DNA from: an uncultured Bacteroidales bacterium
GTDB lineage: Bacteria; Bacteroidota; Bacteroidia; Bacteroidales; UBA932
Direction of reading: 5' to 3'
DNA length: 10,421 nt
Assembly: GCA_905234775.1 (NCBI GenBank)
Contig: CAJOJC010000092.1
Span: forward strand, 1 to 10,421
Shown: positions 1-8,050 of the stretch, one piece after another
Position numbering within the stretch: position 1 is the first letter of the stretch
How the letters are laid out: every line of letters starts with the position of its first letter
Made by a program: the position numbers and the translations under genes
The notes under the pieces: generated by a model
Told to the model about the DNA's origin: nothing
The model's input: only the letters and a program-made list of their open reading frames with translations
Databases searched by the model: none

Positions 1-353
<353 letters not shown>

Positions 354-354
<1 letters not shown>

Positions 355-596
355 TGATAAAAGTAAGGATCATATCCCCGGAGGCCGAACTCTTCAGCGG
401 CGAGGCGCAGGCCGTGTTCCTGCCCGGAACCCTCGGCGAGTTCGAGGTGTTGCCGGACCATGCCCCCATTATCTCGTCGCTCGACCGGGGCCAGGTGAAG
501 CTGCGCCTCCATGGCGGAGAGATGAAGGCTTTCGAAATTGCGTCCGGCTTCGTCAGGACGGGCCGGGGAGAGATGACCGTCTGCGTAGAATTATGA
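354..596 (+). CDS. atpC: F1Fo ATP synthase subunit epsilon, short form
   Basis: Encodes the 80-residue epsilon subunit of the central stalk, which joins gamma to the c-ring. The whole protein corresponds to the N-terminal beta-sandwich domain; the family motif GEFEVLPDHAPIISSL lies at residues 28-43. In most bacteria epsilon is about 130-140 residues and ends in a two-helix domain that can inhibit ATP hydrolysis. That domain is absent here, and short epsilon subunits of this kind are usual in Bacteroidota. The start ATG overlaps the atpD stop by one base, and the TGA stop overlaps the atpB start (ATGA, 4 bases). Inference: hydrolysis cannot be restrained by epsilon's C-terminal helices in this enzyme. 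Confidence is high. Confidence 0.95.
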
Positions 597-1612
597 AACG
601 TATTGTCGGCATACTGATCGCTTTGCTCCTTCCCCTCTGCGGGTGGGCGCAGGACCTCGACATGGACGAATACCTCTTCGGCCATGTAGGCGATTCGTAC
701 GGCTGGCACATAACCACCATCAAGGGCGAGCCGGTGAGCATCCATCTGCCGGTTATCGTCCGCAGCAAAACTACCGGCTGGCACGTCTTCAGCTCGAAAT
801 ATATCGAAGAGGGCGAATCCTACGAAGGCTTTGTCGTAGACGAGAGCGGTAAACTGGCAGAACTCCAGCCAGACGGAAGCGTCGTGAAGCCGCTGGACAT
901 TTCGATTACCAAAAACGTCCTCGGGCTGATGATCAACTCTCTCATACTGGTGTTGATAGTGCTTCTGACCGCACGCTGGTATAAGCGCCACGACGCCCTC
1001 AAGCAGGCTCCGCGAGGCTTTGCCGGACTGATGGAAATGTTGATAATGATGATTGAGAACGACGTAATTAAGGAATGTATCGGGCCTGATTACCGCCGGT
1101 ACTCCCCTTACCTTCTTACGGCATTCTTCTTCATCTTCATCAACAACCTGATGGGTATCGTTCCCTTCTTCCCCGGAGGGGCCAATATTACCGGCAATAT
1201 CGCCATCACGATGACTCTCGCCCTGTGTACTTTCATCGCGGTCAACGTGTTCGGTAACAAACACTACTGGAAAGACATACTCTGGCCCGATGTCCCCACC
1301 TGGCTTAAGGTTCCGCTTCCTATCATGCCTTTAATCGAGATTATCGGCATGTTCACCAAGCCCTTCAGCCTGATGGTGAGGCTTTTCGCCAATATCCTTG
1401 CAGGACACTTCATGCTGCTGGGCGTAGTAGCCGTTATCTTCCTTACGGCTAAGATGGGCATCGGCCTCAACGCCGGCCTCAGCGTCATCTCCGTCCTGTT
1501 CGGAATCTTCATGGACATCCTCGAACTCCTTGTGGCCTTTATCCAGGCCTACGTGTTCACGATGCTCTCAAGCGTATTTATAGGATTATCTAGACAACAT
1601 CAAAATTCATAG
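593..1612 (+). CDS. atpB: F1Fo ATP synthase subunit a (Bacteroidota type with exported N-terminal extension)
   Basis: Encodes the 339-residue a subunit, the membrane stator that forms the two proton half-channels beside the c-ring. The conserved segment MVRLFANILAGH (261-272) contains the essential stator arginine R263. Upstream is PLIEIIGMFTKPFSL (246-260) with E250, and the final helices contain ELLVAFIQAYVFTML (311-325). Residues 1-19 (two basic residues, a leucine-rich core, then GWAQ) look like a cleavable signal peptide. Roughly residues 20-105 form a soluble, presumably periplasmic, segment before the first core helix at about 108-127. Such an extension is common in Bacteroidota and absent from E. 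coli AtpB. Its function is not known to me. The start is supported by the ATGA overlap with atpC and by the signal peptide. Confidence 0.96.
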   Translation: MKRIVGILIALLLPLCGWAQDLDMDEYLFGHVGDSYGWHITTIKGEPVSIHLPVIVRSKTTGWHVFSSKYIEEGESYEGFVVDESGKLAELQPDGSVVKPLDISITKNVLGLMINSLILVLIVLLTARWYKRHDALKQAPRGFAGLMEMLIMMIENDVIKECIGPDYRRYSPYLLTAFFFIFINNLMGIVPFFPGGANITGNIAITMTLALCTFIAVNVFGNKHYWKDILWPDVPTWLKVPLPIMPLIEIIGMFTKPFSLMVRLFANILAGHFMLLGVVAVIFLTAKMGIGLNAGLSVISVLFGIFMDILELLVAFIQAYVFTMLSSVFIGLSRQHQNS

Positions 1613-1615
1613 CTT

Positions 1616-1870
1616 ATGTTACTTACAGTTATTCTCCAGGCAGCCGCAGGTGCTGCATTCGGAAAAGCCGCAGCGGCCCTCGGCGCAGGTGTAGCCGCAA
1701 TCGCCGCAGCTATCGGTATCGGAAAGATCGGTAAGTCTGCCCTCGAAGCAGGTGCCCGTCAGCCCGAGTACACGAGCAAGTATCAGTTGCTCGCCATCAT
1801 CATCGGCGCCCTCGTAGAAGGCGCATGTCTGTTCGCAATCCTCGTCTGTCTGCTCGGTATCTTAAGGTAA
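1616..1870 (+). CDS. atpE: F1Fo ATP synthase subunit c
   Basis: Encodes the 84-residue c subunit, the hairpin protein that oligomerises into the rotor ring. Helix 1 is glycine/alanine rich (about 15-40), the polar loop is ARQPE (47-51), and helix 2 carries the ion-binding carboxylate E68 within IIGALVEGACLF. Aligned by eye to sodium-type c subunits, the helix 1 glutamine ligand is replaced by I35 and the Ser/Thr after the glutamate is G69. The ring is therefore inferred to translocate protons rather than sodium. The gene starts 3 bases after the atpB stop and ends 1 base before atpF. Size and motifs match the family fully. Confidence 0.97.
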   Translation: MLLTVILQAAAGAAFGKAAAALGAGVAAIAAAIGIGKIGKSALEAGARQPEYTSKYQLLAIIIGALVEGACLFAILVCLLGILR

Positions 1871-1871
1871 T

Positions 1872-2378
1872 ATGTCTCTCATTACGCCAGATTTCGGTCT
1901 GCTGTTCTGGATGACCCTGATCTTTGCGGTGGTGTTCTTCATCCTCGCGAAGTTCGGTTTCCCCATCATCACAGGAATGGTAGAGAAGAGATCGGACCGT
2001 ATTGATGAGAGTCTGAGAAAAGCCGAAGAGGCCGACAAAGCAGTGGCGGAACTGTCGCAGCGCGGAGAGAAGATAATCTCCGATGCTCGGGCCGAGCAGG
2101 CCAGGATCCTTCGCGAGGCTTCTGCTACCTCCGATTCGATAGTGGCGAAAGCCCGCGATGAGGCTAAGGAAGAAGCCGCCAAGATCCTTGAGCAAGCCCG
2201 GATCGACATAGCGGCCGAAAAAGAATCGGCTCTGCGCGACATACGCCGTGTGGTAGCGAACCTTTCGGTCGAGGTCGCTGAAAAGGTCCTCAGGACCGAT
2301 CTCGACGACGACCGCAAGCAGGACGCTTACCTCGATAGGCTGATCGACGAAGTACAGAGATCACAAGACAAAAGTTAA
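1872..2378 (+). CDS. atpF: F1Fo ATP synthase subunit b
   Basis: Encodes the 168-residue b subunit, the peripheral-stalk protein that holds the alpha3beta3 head against rotation. A single N-terminal membrane helix spans about residues 9-28 (GLLFWMTLIFAVVFFILAKF). It is followed by a long charged, alanine-rich helix (about 36-150) with the expected heptad-like coiled-coil character, including KRSDRIDESLRKAEEA. The C-terminal part binds delta. Length is within the usual 156-175 residues. The gene sits directly after atpE and 6 bases before atpH, the normal position. There is no sign of a second b-type gene (b'). Confidence 0.95.
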   Translation: MSLITPDFGLLFWMTLIFAVVFFILAKFGFPIITGMVEKRSDRIDESLRKAEEADKAVAELSQRGEKIISDARAEQARILREASATSDSIVAKARDEAKEEAAKILEQARIDIAAEKESALRDIRRVVANLSVEVAEKVLRTDLDDDRKQDAYLDRLIDEVQRSQDKS

Positions 2379-2384
2379 CGGCTG

Positions 2385-2861
2385 ATGAACACCGGAGCTA
2401 TCTCGAAGCGTTATGCAAAGGCGCTGCTGGAACTCTCCCGCGAGTCCGGCAGGGGCGAGCGTGACTACGCCCAGGCCCTTGCGCTGCTCGAGCATCCGGA
2501 CAAAAAGCCGGAGAAGCTGGAAGAAGACCTCGAAAAACTGGTCTCCCTTCTTCTCCAAAACGGGCGCCTGCCCTATGTGAAGTTCATACTCCGCAGTTTT
2601 GTCGATCTCTACCGAAAAGAACACGGGATAGTGGAAGTATGCCTTACTATGGCCTCCTCCTCCCCCGATCTCGAGGAAAAACTCAGGCAGACTCTCGCCT
2701 CGACAATAGGCGGTACGATTATCTTCACATCAAAGGTAGACCCCGACCTCATAGGGGGATTTGTGCTTGAGGTGGACGACAAAATGCTCAACGCCAGCGC
2801 GAAGAGCCAGCTCGACAAAATCCGCCGCAAGCTTGATGAACTTAACAAACGAATAGTGTAG
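2385..2861 (+). CDS. atpH: F1Fo ATP synthase subunit delta
   Basis: Encodes the 158-residue delta subunit (OSCP homologue), which links the peripheral stalk to the top of F1. The N-terminus ISKRYAKALLEL (6-17) is the usual start of the helical domain. The C-terminal signature runs from about residue 117, with VDPDLIGGFVLEVDDKML followed by SAKSQLDKIRRKL. The protein is somewhat shorter than the usual 175-180 residues; the shortening appears to fall in the N-terminal helical domain or the linker, while the signature regions are present. It lies 6 bases after atpF and 3 bases before atpA. Delta subunits diverge strongly in sequence, so operon position adds weight. Confidence 0.93.
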   Translation: MNTGAISKRYAKALLELSRESGRGERDYAQALALLEHPDKKPEKLEEDLEKLVSLLLQNGRLPYVKFILRSFVDLYRKEHGIVEVCLTMASSSPDLEEKLRQTLASTIGGTIIFTSKVDPDLIGGFVLEVDDKMLNASAKSQLDKIRRKLDELNKRIV

Positions 2862-2864
2862 TCA

Positions 2865-4454
<1,590 letters not shown>

Positions 4455-4462
4455 TTATTCGA

Positions 4463-5302
4463 ATGGCAACGCTCAAGGAAACCAAGGCCCGCATCGCTTC
4501 TGTCCGGAGTACTCTCAAGATTACTTCGGCGATGAAGCTCGTGGCCTCCGCGAAACTCCGCAAAGCCCAGCAGGCGGCGGAGAACTGCGCGGCCTATGAG
4601 CGCGAGCTTGCCGCTATACTCGATGCGATTTCCCTGGCCGGAGGCTCATTGAAGCAGCCGGACTTTGATGAAGATGCCCCTCGTCAGAAGGTGGCGGTCG
4701 TGGCATTGAGTTCGAATTCCTCTTTATGCGGCGGATTCAATAACAATGTTATCAAGACGGCCCGCACAGTAGTAGACGAAATAGGCGCTTCAGATGTCGA
4801 ACTGTACGCTGCCTTCGCAAAAATCGGCTTGAAGTCTGTTCGAGACTACACTGAATTGTCCGCTCATCCTTCGTACTCCGAGGCCGCCGCAATTGCCGAT
4901 GAGTTGGTAGAAGGATACACTTCAGGACGTTTCTCGAAGGTGATTCTCGTCTGGAACCACTTCATCAATACCGCCAGCCAGAAACCTATAGTCGAAACCT
5001 ATCTGCCGTTTGAACATAAGGGCGACTCCGGCTCCGTAGAGGACCTCCTCGCCGAATACCTGATAGAGCCGGGACTGAAAGAACTATACTCTGAATTACT
5101 CCCGAAGACCCTCCGCCTGCGCATCTATTCCCTGCTGCTGGACAGCGCCGCCGCAGAGCACGCGGCCCGTACAGTAGCGATGCAGACCGCTACCGACAAT
5201 GGAAACGAAATACTCGAGGAATTAACCCTCGAGTATAACAAAGGTCGGCAAGCCAAGATTACTGCTGAGATACTGGATCTCGCCGGAGGTCAGCAGGATT
5301 AA
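4463..5302 (+). CDS. atpG: F1Fo ATP synthase subunit gamma
   Basis: Encodes the 279-residue gamma subunit, the rotating central shaft of F1. The N-terminal helix contains the conserved ITSAMKLVASAKLRKAQ (20-36). The C-terminal helix contains MQTATDNGNEILEELTLEYN followed by KGRQAKITAEI, the second half of the antiparallel coiled coil. The Rossmann-like middle domain lies between them. This is the last gene of the atp operon. Its stop codon overlaps, tail to tail, the stop codon of the convergent DUF975 gene, so no intergenic space remains for an ordinary terminator. A perfect 10-bp inverted repeat lies within its last 100 bases (see separate entry). Confidence 0.97.
   Translation: MATLKETKARIASVRSTLKITSAMKLVASAKLRKAQQAAENCAAYERELAAILDAISLAGGSLKQPDFDEDAPRQKVAVVALSSNSSLCGGFNNNVIKTARTVVDEIGASDVELYAAFAKIGLKSVRDYTELSAHPSYSEAAAIADELVEGYTSGRFSKVILVWNHFINTASQKPIVETYLPFEHKGDSGSVEDLLAEYLIEPGLKELYSELLPKTLRLRIYSLLLDSAAAEHAARTVAMQTATDNGNEILEELTLEYNKGRQAKITAEILDLAGGQQD
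5210..5236. other. Perfect 10-bp inverted repeat inside the 3' end of atpG
   Basis: ATACTCGAGG (5210-5219) and CCTCGAGTAT (5227-5236) are exact reverse complements separated by a 7-base loop, so RNA from either strand could form a stable hairpin. It lies in codons for EILEELTLEY, a conserved part of gamma, so it may be a by-product of codon choice. No T-rich run follows on either strand, so it is not a standard intrinsic terminator. A role in 3'-end stabilisation or termination at this convergent junction is only inference. Confidence 0.55.
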
Positions 5303-5919
5303 TTGACGGTTCCTTCGAGAGGTTTGTATGCCTGCTCGGCTTTGAGATCCTCATAGAACTCACATACGCTCAGCGTCATGTAAGGAGTCAGCCATAGGAA
5401 GCCTATACCAAAGGTCAGGCAAGCAAGGATAATCCATCCGAGGAAGCTCAGGCCAAGGACGAAAAAGTCCCATTTGTGGCCTTTCATCATCTTCTCACTG
5501 TACTTGATGGCATCATAGGCCGGCATCTCCGGATTCTCTTCGAGGATGAAAGGAGTCATCGCATATGCATAAGCTTTGATGATTCCGGGGACGATGAGAA
5601 GTAAGCTCCAAAGACAGATGAAAAGACCCACCAGGAAACAGCCCAATACTTTGTGGAGATAATTCCTATCGAAAGCCTTCTTGAACATACCCTCGATCAA
5701 GTTGTCTTGGGTCTGGTCGCGGTCGTAAGCCAGGAACGAATTGTAGAAGGCCACTAAAATGGGGTTAAGGAGGAATATCTCGACTAAGGCTACGACAAAT
5801 GTCGTTGCCGCAGAAGCGGCGTTAATTGCTATATAAACCAACGTAGCGAGTACAAGCGGAGTCCAATTGAATCTGCATTTTGCCAGCGCGGCGGCTTTAA
5901 GTTCTGATCTGGTTCTCAT
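5299..5919 (-). CDS. DUF975 family integral membrane protein
   Basis: Encodes a 206-residue, multi-spanning inner-membrane protein of the DUF975 family, whose biochemical function is unknown. Hydrophobic stretches lie at about 20-60 (probably two helices), 88-120 (FLVGLFICLWSLLLIVPGII) and 152-186. The recognisable family region is the segment around YSEKMMKGHKWDFFVLGLSF (140-159) followed by a Gly/Trp-rich membrane stretch. The N-terminus MRTRSELKAAA, a charged cytoplasmic helix, is also typical. The gene starts 24 bases downstream of the DUF1343 lipoprotein gene on the same strand, so both are probably on one transcript. Its stop overlaps atpG by 4 bases. Family assignment rests on pattern recognition and is good; the role is open. 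Confidence 0.85.
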   Translation of the reverse strand: MRTRSELKAAALAKCRFNWTPLVLATLVYIAINAASAATTFVVALVEIFLLNPILVAFYNSFLAYDRDQTQDNLIEGMFKKAFDRNYLHKVLGCFLVGLFICLWSLLLIVPGIIKAYAYAMTPFILEENPEMPAYDAIKYSEKMMKGHKWDFFVLGLSFLGWIILACLTFGIGFLWLTPYMTLSVCEFYEDLKAEQAYKPLEGTVN

Positions 5920-5943
5920 ATTCTTGTTATTTAACTCTCAAAT

Positions 5944-7149
5944 TTAGTTATAAATCAGGTATTTCGTACGCTGAGTCTCGAATTTCTCGACATCCGGAGC
6001 CCAGCGGGCCTTGATTTCTTCGGCCTTGGCTCCGTTTTCTATCATCTCGCGCACGTAGTCCACGCCGATCAGCAGTTCAAAGAAGCCGTCGCGGCGCCAG
6101 AAGTTATCAGGGGCGTTAAGCTTATGGTAAGCGTCGATTATGTAGCGGAGGTCCACTCCCTTGGCGCGGATCTGGTCCTGCGGGATTTCTCGAAGGTCCA
6201 CTCCCCGGCACTCACGGTCTTTCAAGGGCGGGTTCTTCGCACCAGGCATGCTCACGGGCGTGAAGGCAAAGCCAGTCTCGGGGATGTCGGGATGGCCGTA
6301 GACCTCGAACGGGAAGTCCGTTCCACGCCCGAGCGAGAGGGTCGTTCCTTCGAAGAAGCAGGTCGACGGATAGAGGTAGATCGCCTGCATGTCCTTAAGG
6401 TTCGGCGAGGGCGCGACCGGCAGCTCGTAGAGCGTATCGTGAGTATAATTGAGGCACGGAATCACGATCAGGTTACACCTGCGTCCGCCGTCCAGCCAGC
6501 CTTCGCCCACTATCATCCTGGCGAGCTCGCCGAGCGTCATGCCGTGCATTACCGGGATAGGCAGCGCCCCGACTCCGGACTTATGTTTCATGTCGAGGAT
6601 TGGGCCGTCGACTGCGAAGCCGTTGGGATTCGGGCGGTCGAGAATGATAACCTGCTTACCTTCGGACGCGCAGACGTTCATCATCCTCATCATCGTGATG
6701 TAGTAGGTGTAGAAGCGCGTTCCTACGTCCTGGATGTCGACCAGCAGGACGTCGAAGTCCTCCCCTTCACCGTCATGCCCGACCTGATCGGGCATCTTTT
6801 GACCGTACAGCGACACGACCCTGACTCCCGTCTTTGGATCACGTTCGCTTTCGACCTTCTCCCCCGCGTCCGCGGTCCCGCGGAAACCGTGCTCCGGGGA
6901 GAATACCACCTCCACGTCCACGTTTTTCGCGAGCAGGACGTCTAGTATATGAGGGCTGTCTGCCTTCGTCCCCGCCAGGCCCGTGTGGTTCGTCAGCAGC
7001 GCGACCTTCTGCCCCTCGATCAGCGGCAGGTAGAGTTCCATCTGCTCGTCGCCCATGACGATCTGCTTGTCCGTATGCGTTTTTCCGTCATTTTGCACAC
7101 CGCACCCCGCAAGCAGCGCCAGCACCACTATGATTGACCATCGTTTCAT
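5944..7149 (-). CDS. DUF1343 / NamZ-type exo-beta-N-acetylmuramidase, lipoprotein
   Basis: Encodes a 401-residue exported protein of the DUF1343 family (glycoside hydrolase family GH171). The characterised B. subtilis member NamZ releases terminal N-acetylmuramic acid from peptidoglycan fragments, so a role in cell-wall turnover or recovery is inferred. Residues 1-16 form a short lipoprotein signal: basic KR, a hydrophobic core, and lipobox LAGC with C16 as the lipidation site. Conserved family blocks are SPEHGFRG (84-91, with E86 the likely acidic catalytic residue), DIQDVGTRFYTY (138-149), DRPNPNG (171-177), SPNLKD (248-253) and EGTTLSLGRGTDFPFE (267-282). The length is full for the family and no domain is missing. 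The lipobox supports this start. It probably heads a two-gene unit with the DUF975 gene. Confidence 0.92.
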   Translation of the reverse strand: MKRWSIIVVLALLAGCGVQNDGKTHTDKQIVMGDEQMELYLPLIEGQKVALLTNHTGLAGTKADSPHILDVLLAKNVDVEVVFSPEHGFRGTADAGEKVESERDPKTGVRVVSLYGQKMPDQVGHDGEGEDFDVLLVDIQDVGTRFYTYYITMMRMMNVCASEGKQVIILDRPNPNGFAVDGPILDMKHKSGVGALPIPVMHGMTLGELARMIVGEGWLDGGRRCNLIVIPCLNYTHDTLYELPVAPSPNLKDMQAIYLYPSTCFFEGTTLSLGRGTDFPFEVYGHPDIPETGFAFTPVSMPGAKNPPLKDRECRGVDLREIPQDQIRAKGVDLRYIIDAYHKLNAPDNFWRRDGFFELLIGVDYVREMIENGAKAEEIKARWAPDVEKFETQRTKYLIYN

Positions 7150-7153
7150 AGTT

Positions 7154-7161
7154 CAAAGATA
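7154..7161 (-). promoter_or_regulatory. Candidate -7 box (TATCTTTG) of the NamZ-type gene
   Basis: On the minus strand the bases read TATCTTTG, an exact match to the Bacteroidota -7 consensus TAnnTTTG. No good TTTG -33 partner is seen at the usual 19-base spacing; that position reads CCTT and lies inside the neighbouring inverted-repeat element. The box ends only 4 bases before the ATG at 7149, so transcription from it would give a leaderless or nearly leaderless mRNA. It is either an unusual promoter or a chance match. Confidence 0.45.
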
Positions 7162-7173
7162 GTGAAAAATACC

Positions 7174-7336
7174 GAAGTAGAAGGAATGCCCCACGGGGGG
7201 CTCAGTCGCTTCGCTCCTTCGTACCCTTCCATCCTATCCTGCGTCATCGCTTCGCGATAACTTGTCTAGGACGGACCCCTACCCTCTTCCCGTGGACCGG
7301 GGTGGCCACGCCCCCGTGGGGCATCCCTTCTACTTC
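7174..7336. repeat. 163-bp element with 26-bp imperfect terminal inverted repeats (MITE-like or intergenic repeat)
   Basis: The left arm (7174-7199, beginning GAAGTAGAAGG and ending CCCCACGGGGG) is the reverse complement of the right arm (7311-7336) over 26 bases with a single mismatch. The 111-bp interior has no convincing gene. It contains the small palindromic stretches ATCGCTTCGCGAT and GTGGCCAC (7302-7309). The arrangement resembles a small non-autonomous transposable element or a repeat-family hairpin. No clear flanking target-site duplication is visible and no transposase is present. It fills most of the 268-base gap between the NamZ-type gene and tRNA-Asp. Whether it occurs elsewhere in the genome cannot be seen here. 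Confidence 0.7.
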
Positions 7337-7357
7337 AATCAAAAAAGCAAAATATTT

Positions 7358-7388
7358 TTTGCAGTTGCGAAAAATAGGTGTATATTTG
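7358..7388 (+). promoter_or_regulatory. tRNA-Asp promoter (TTTG -33 and TATATTTG -7)
   Basis: TTTG at 7358-7361 and TATATTTG at 7381-7388 are separated by exactly 19 bases, an excellent match to the Bacteroidota housekeeping promoter (TTTG, 19-21 bases, TAnnTTTG). Transcription is expected to begin at about 7392-7396, giving a leader of roughly 25 bases before the tRNA. That leader contains the small hairpin CGCTTC-AGAC-GAAGCG (7393-7408). Confidence 0.82.
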
Positions 7389-7417
7389 CATCCGCTTCAG
7401 ACGAAGCGACTATCGTT

Positions 7418-7491
7418 GGTGCGGTAGTTCAGCTGGTTAGAATGCCGGCCTGTCACGCCGGAGGTCGAGGGTTCGAGTCCCTTCCGCACCG
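7418..7491 (+). tRNA. tRNA-Asp (anticodon GTC)
   Basis: A full 74-base cloverleaf can be folded by hand. The acceptor stem is GGTGCGG (7418-7424) with CCGCACC (7484-7490). The D arm begins GTTC and closes with GAAT. The anticodon stem is CCGGC/GCCGG with loop CTGTCAC and anticodon GTC at 7452-7454. The T arm is GAGGG-TTCGAGT-CCCTT. The discriminator base is G73 (7491), as expected for aspartate tRNA. The CCA tail is not encoded, so it must be added after transcription. The gene decodes GAC and GAT. It stands alone between its own promoter and terminator. Confidence 0.97.
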
Positions 7492-7496
7492 CAAAC

Positions 7497-7526
7497 AAAG
7501 AGCCATCCGAAAGGACGGCTCTTTTT
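7497..7526. terminator. Intrinsic terminator after tRNA-Asp, probably bidirectional
   Basis: AAAGAGCC-A-TCC (7497-7508), loop GAAA, and GGA-C-GGCTCTTT (7513-7524) form a stem of 11 pairs with one A-C mismatch, followed by a T-rich run (TTTTTGTTT). It ends the tRNA transcript. Read on the minus strand, the same hairpin is followed by CTTTGTTTG and lies 18 bases beyond the fmdE stop, so it could also end the ECF/fmdE transcript. Confidence 0.88.
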
Positions 7527-7543
7527 GTTTGAAGCGCGGAGCG

Positions 7544-8050
7544 CTAACGAATATCGAATATTTCGCTGCGCTTGAGCGAAAAGCGGTAGCGGCGAGCGAG
7601 GCGCTCAACGTACTTCCAGTACTTCGGGGAATGTCCGTAGAGGGAGACACCGCGGGAGATGTCGTCGCGGATCTGAGCGGCGATTGCGGGTTTCAACGAC
7701 AAAACCAGCGTTTTATCGCCGCAGGTGAACTCGGCAGAGGGTTCGGCAGAAGACCCCCGATCGCTATCGGGGGTGACAACCCCGTCATTCCCGGCTCCGA
7801 CCGGGAATCCTGACACAACCGTTATTGCGCCATGGCCCAGAGTAGCACCGGTAGAGATCTGGAGACCGTCGTTCAGGCAACTGACGGGCGGGACGAGGCC
7901 GGCGTGGGAGACGATGGTGAGATGATCCGAAAGGCCGAGCGCCCGAAATTCTTCGAGCGCACGGATGCCCATCTTCACTCCGATCAGGGAGTAGATGCCT
8001 ATGTGGCCGTGGATTTTGTTGGTGAGCCGGACGGCCCGCCACTCACACAT
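7544..8050 (-). CDS. FmdE-family protein (formylmethanofuran dehydrogenase subunit E-like) with internal hairpin insertion
   Basis: Encodes about 168 residues related to the FmdE/FwdE domain (COG2191). Despite the name, such stand-alone proteins occur in non-methanogens and their role is uncertain; some members bind zinc or other metals. Family marks, numbered from the start chosen here, are KIHGHIGIYSLIGVKMG (12-28), the VSCLNDGLQISTGATLGHG block (56-74, with Cys58), and a C-terminal helical region ending RGVSLYGHSPKYWKYV. The cysteine of the classic HGHxC motif is isoleucine here. Residues about 80-104 are low in family resemblance and are encoded by two DNA hairpins (see 7754-7808). I chose the ATG at 8050, which overlaps the upstream stop as TAATG; an ATG at 8056 is also possible. 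It is translationally coupled to the S-component gene. Function is not established. Confidence 0.8.
   Translation of the reverse strand: MCEWRAVRLTNKIHGHIGIYSLIGVKMGIRALEEFRALGLSDHLTIVSHAGLVPPVSCLNDGLQISTGATLGHGAITVVSGFPVGAGNDGVVTPDSDRGSSAEPSAEFTCGDKTLVLSLKPAIAAQIRDDISRGVSLYGHSPKYWKYVERLARRYRFSLKRSEIFDIR
7754..7808. repeat. Two adjacent REP-like hairpins inside the fmdE reading frame
   Basis: Unit 1 is CCCCCGAT-CGCT-ATCGGGGG (7754-7773), a perfect 8-bp stem. Unit 2 is ATTCCCGG-CTCCGA-CCGGGAAT (7787-7808), also a perfect 8-bp stem. Each is followed by a similar tail: TGACAACC at 7774-7781 and TGACACAACC at 7811-7820. The ATTCCC...GGGAAT form resembles REP-like repeats seen in many bacteria. 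The units do not break the reading frame; they add a Gly/Pro/Asp/Ser-rich stretch between two conserved parts of the FmdE-like protein. Confidence 0.78.

Noticed and set aside
1616..1870. Sodium-driven ATP synthase
   Set aside because: The c subunit lacks the helix 1 glutamine and the Ser/Thr after E68 that sodium-type rings use, so proton coupling is more likely.
6124..6945. Plus-strand open frame of 273 codons opposite the NamZ-type gene
   Set aside because: It is antisense to a full-length, motif-complete conserved gene and shows no recognisable protein family.
7754..7808. Intrinsic terminator or CRISPR-like repeat
   Set aside because: The hairpins have no T run, differ in sequence from each other, and have no spacer pattern. 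They lie inside an open coding frame.
7262..7813. Plus-strand open frame of 183 codons
   Set aside because: It runs through the repeat element, the tRNA-Asp gene, its terminator and the antisense of fmdE. Its translation has no family resemblance.
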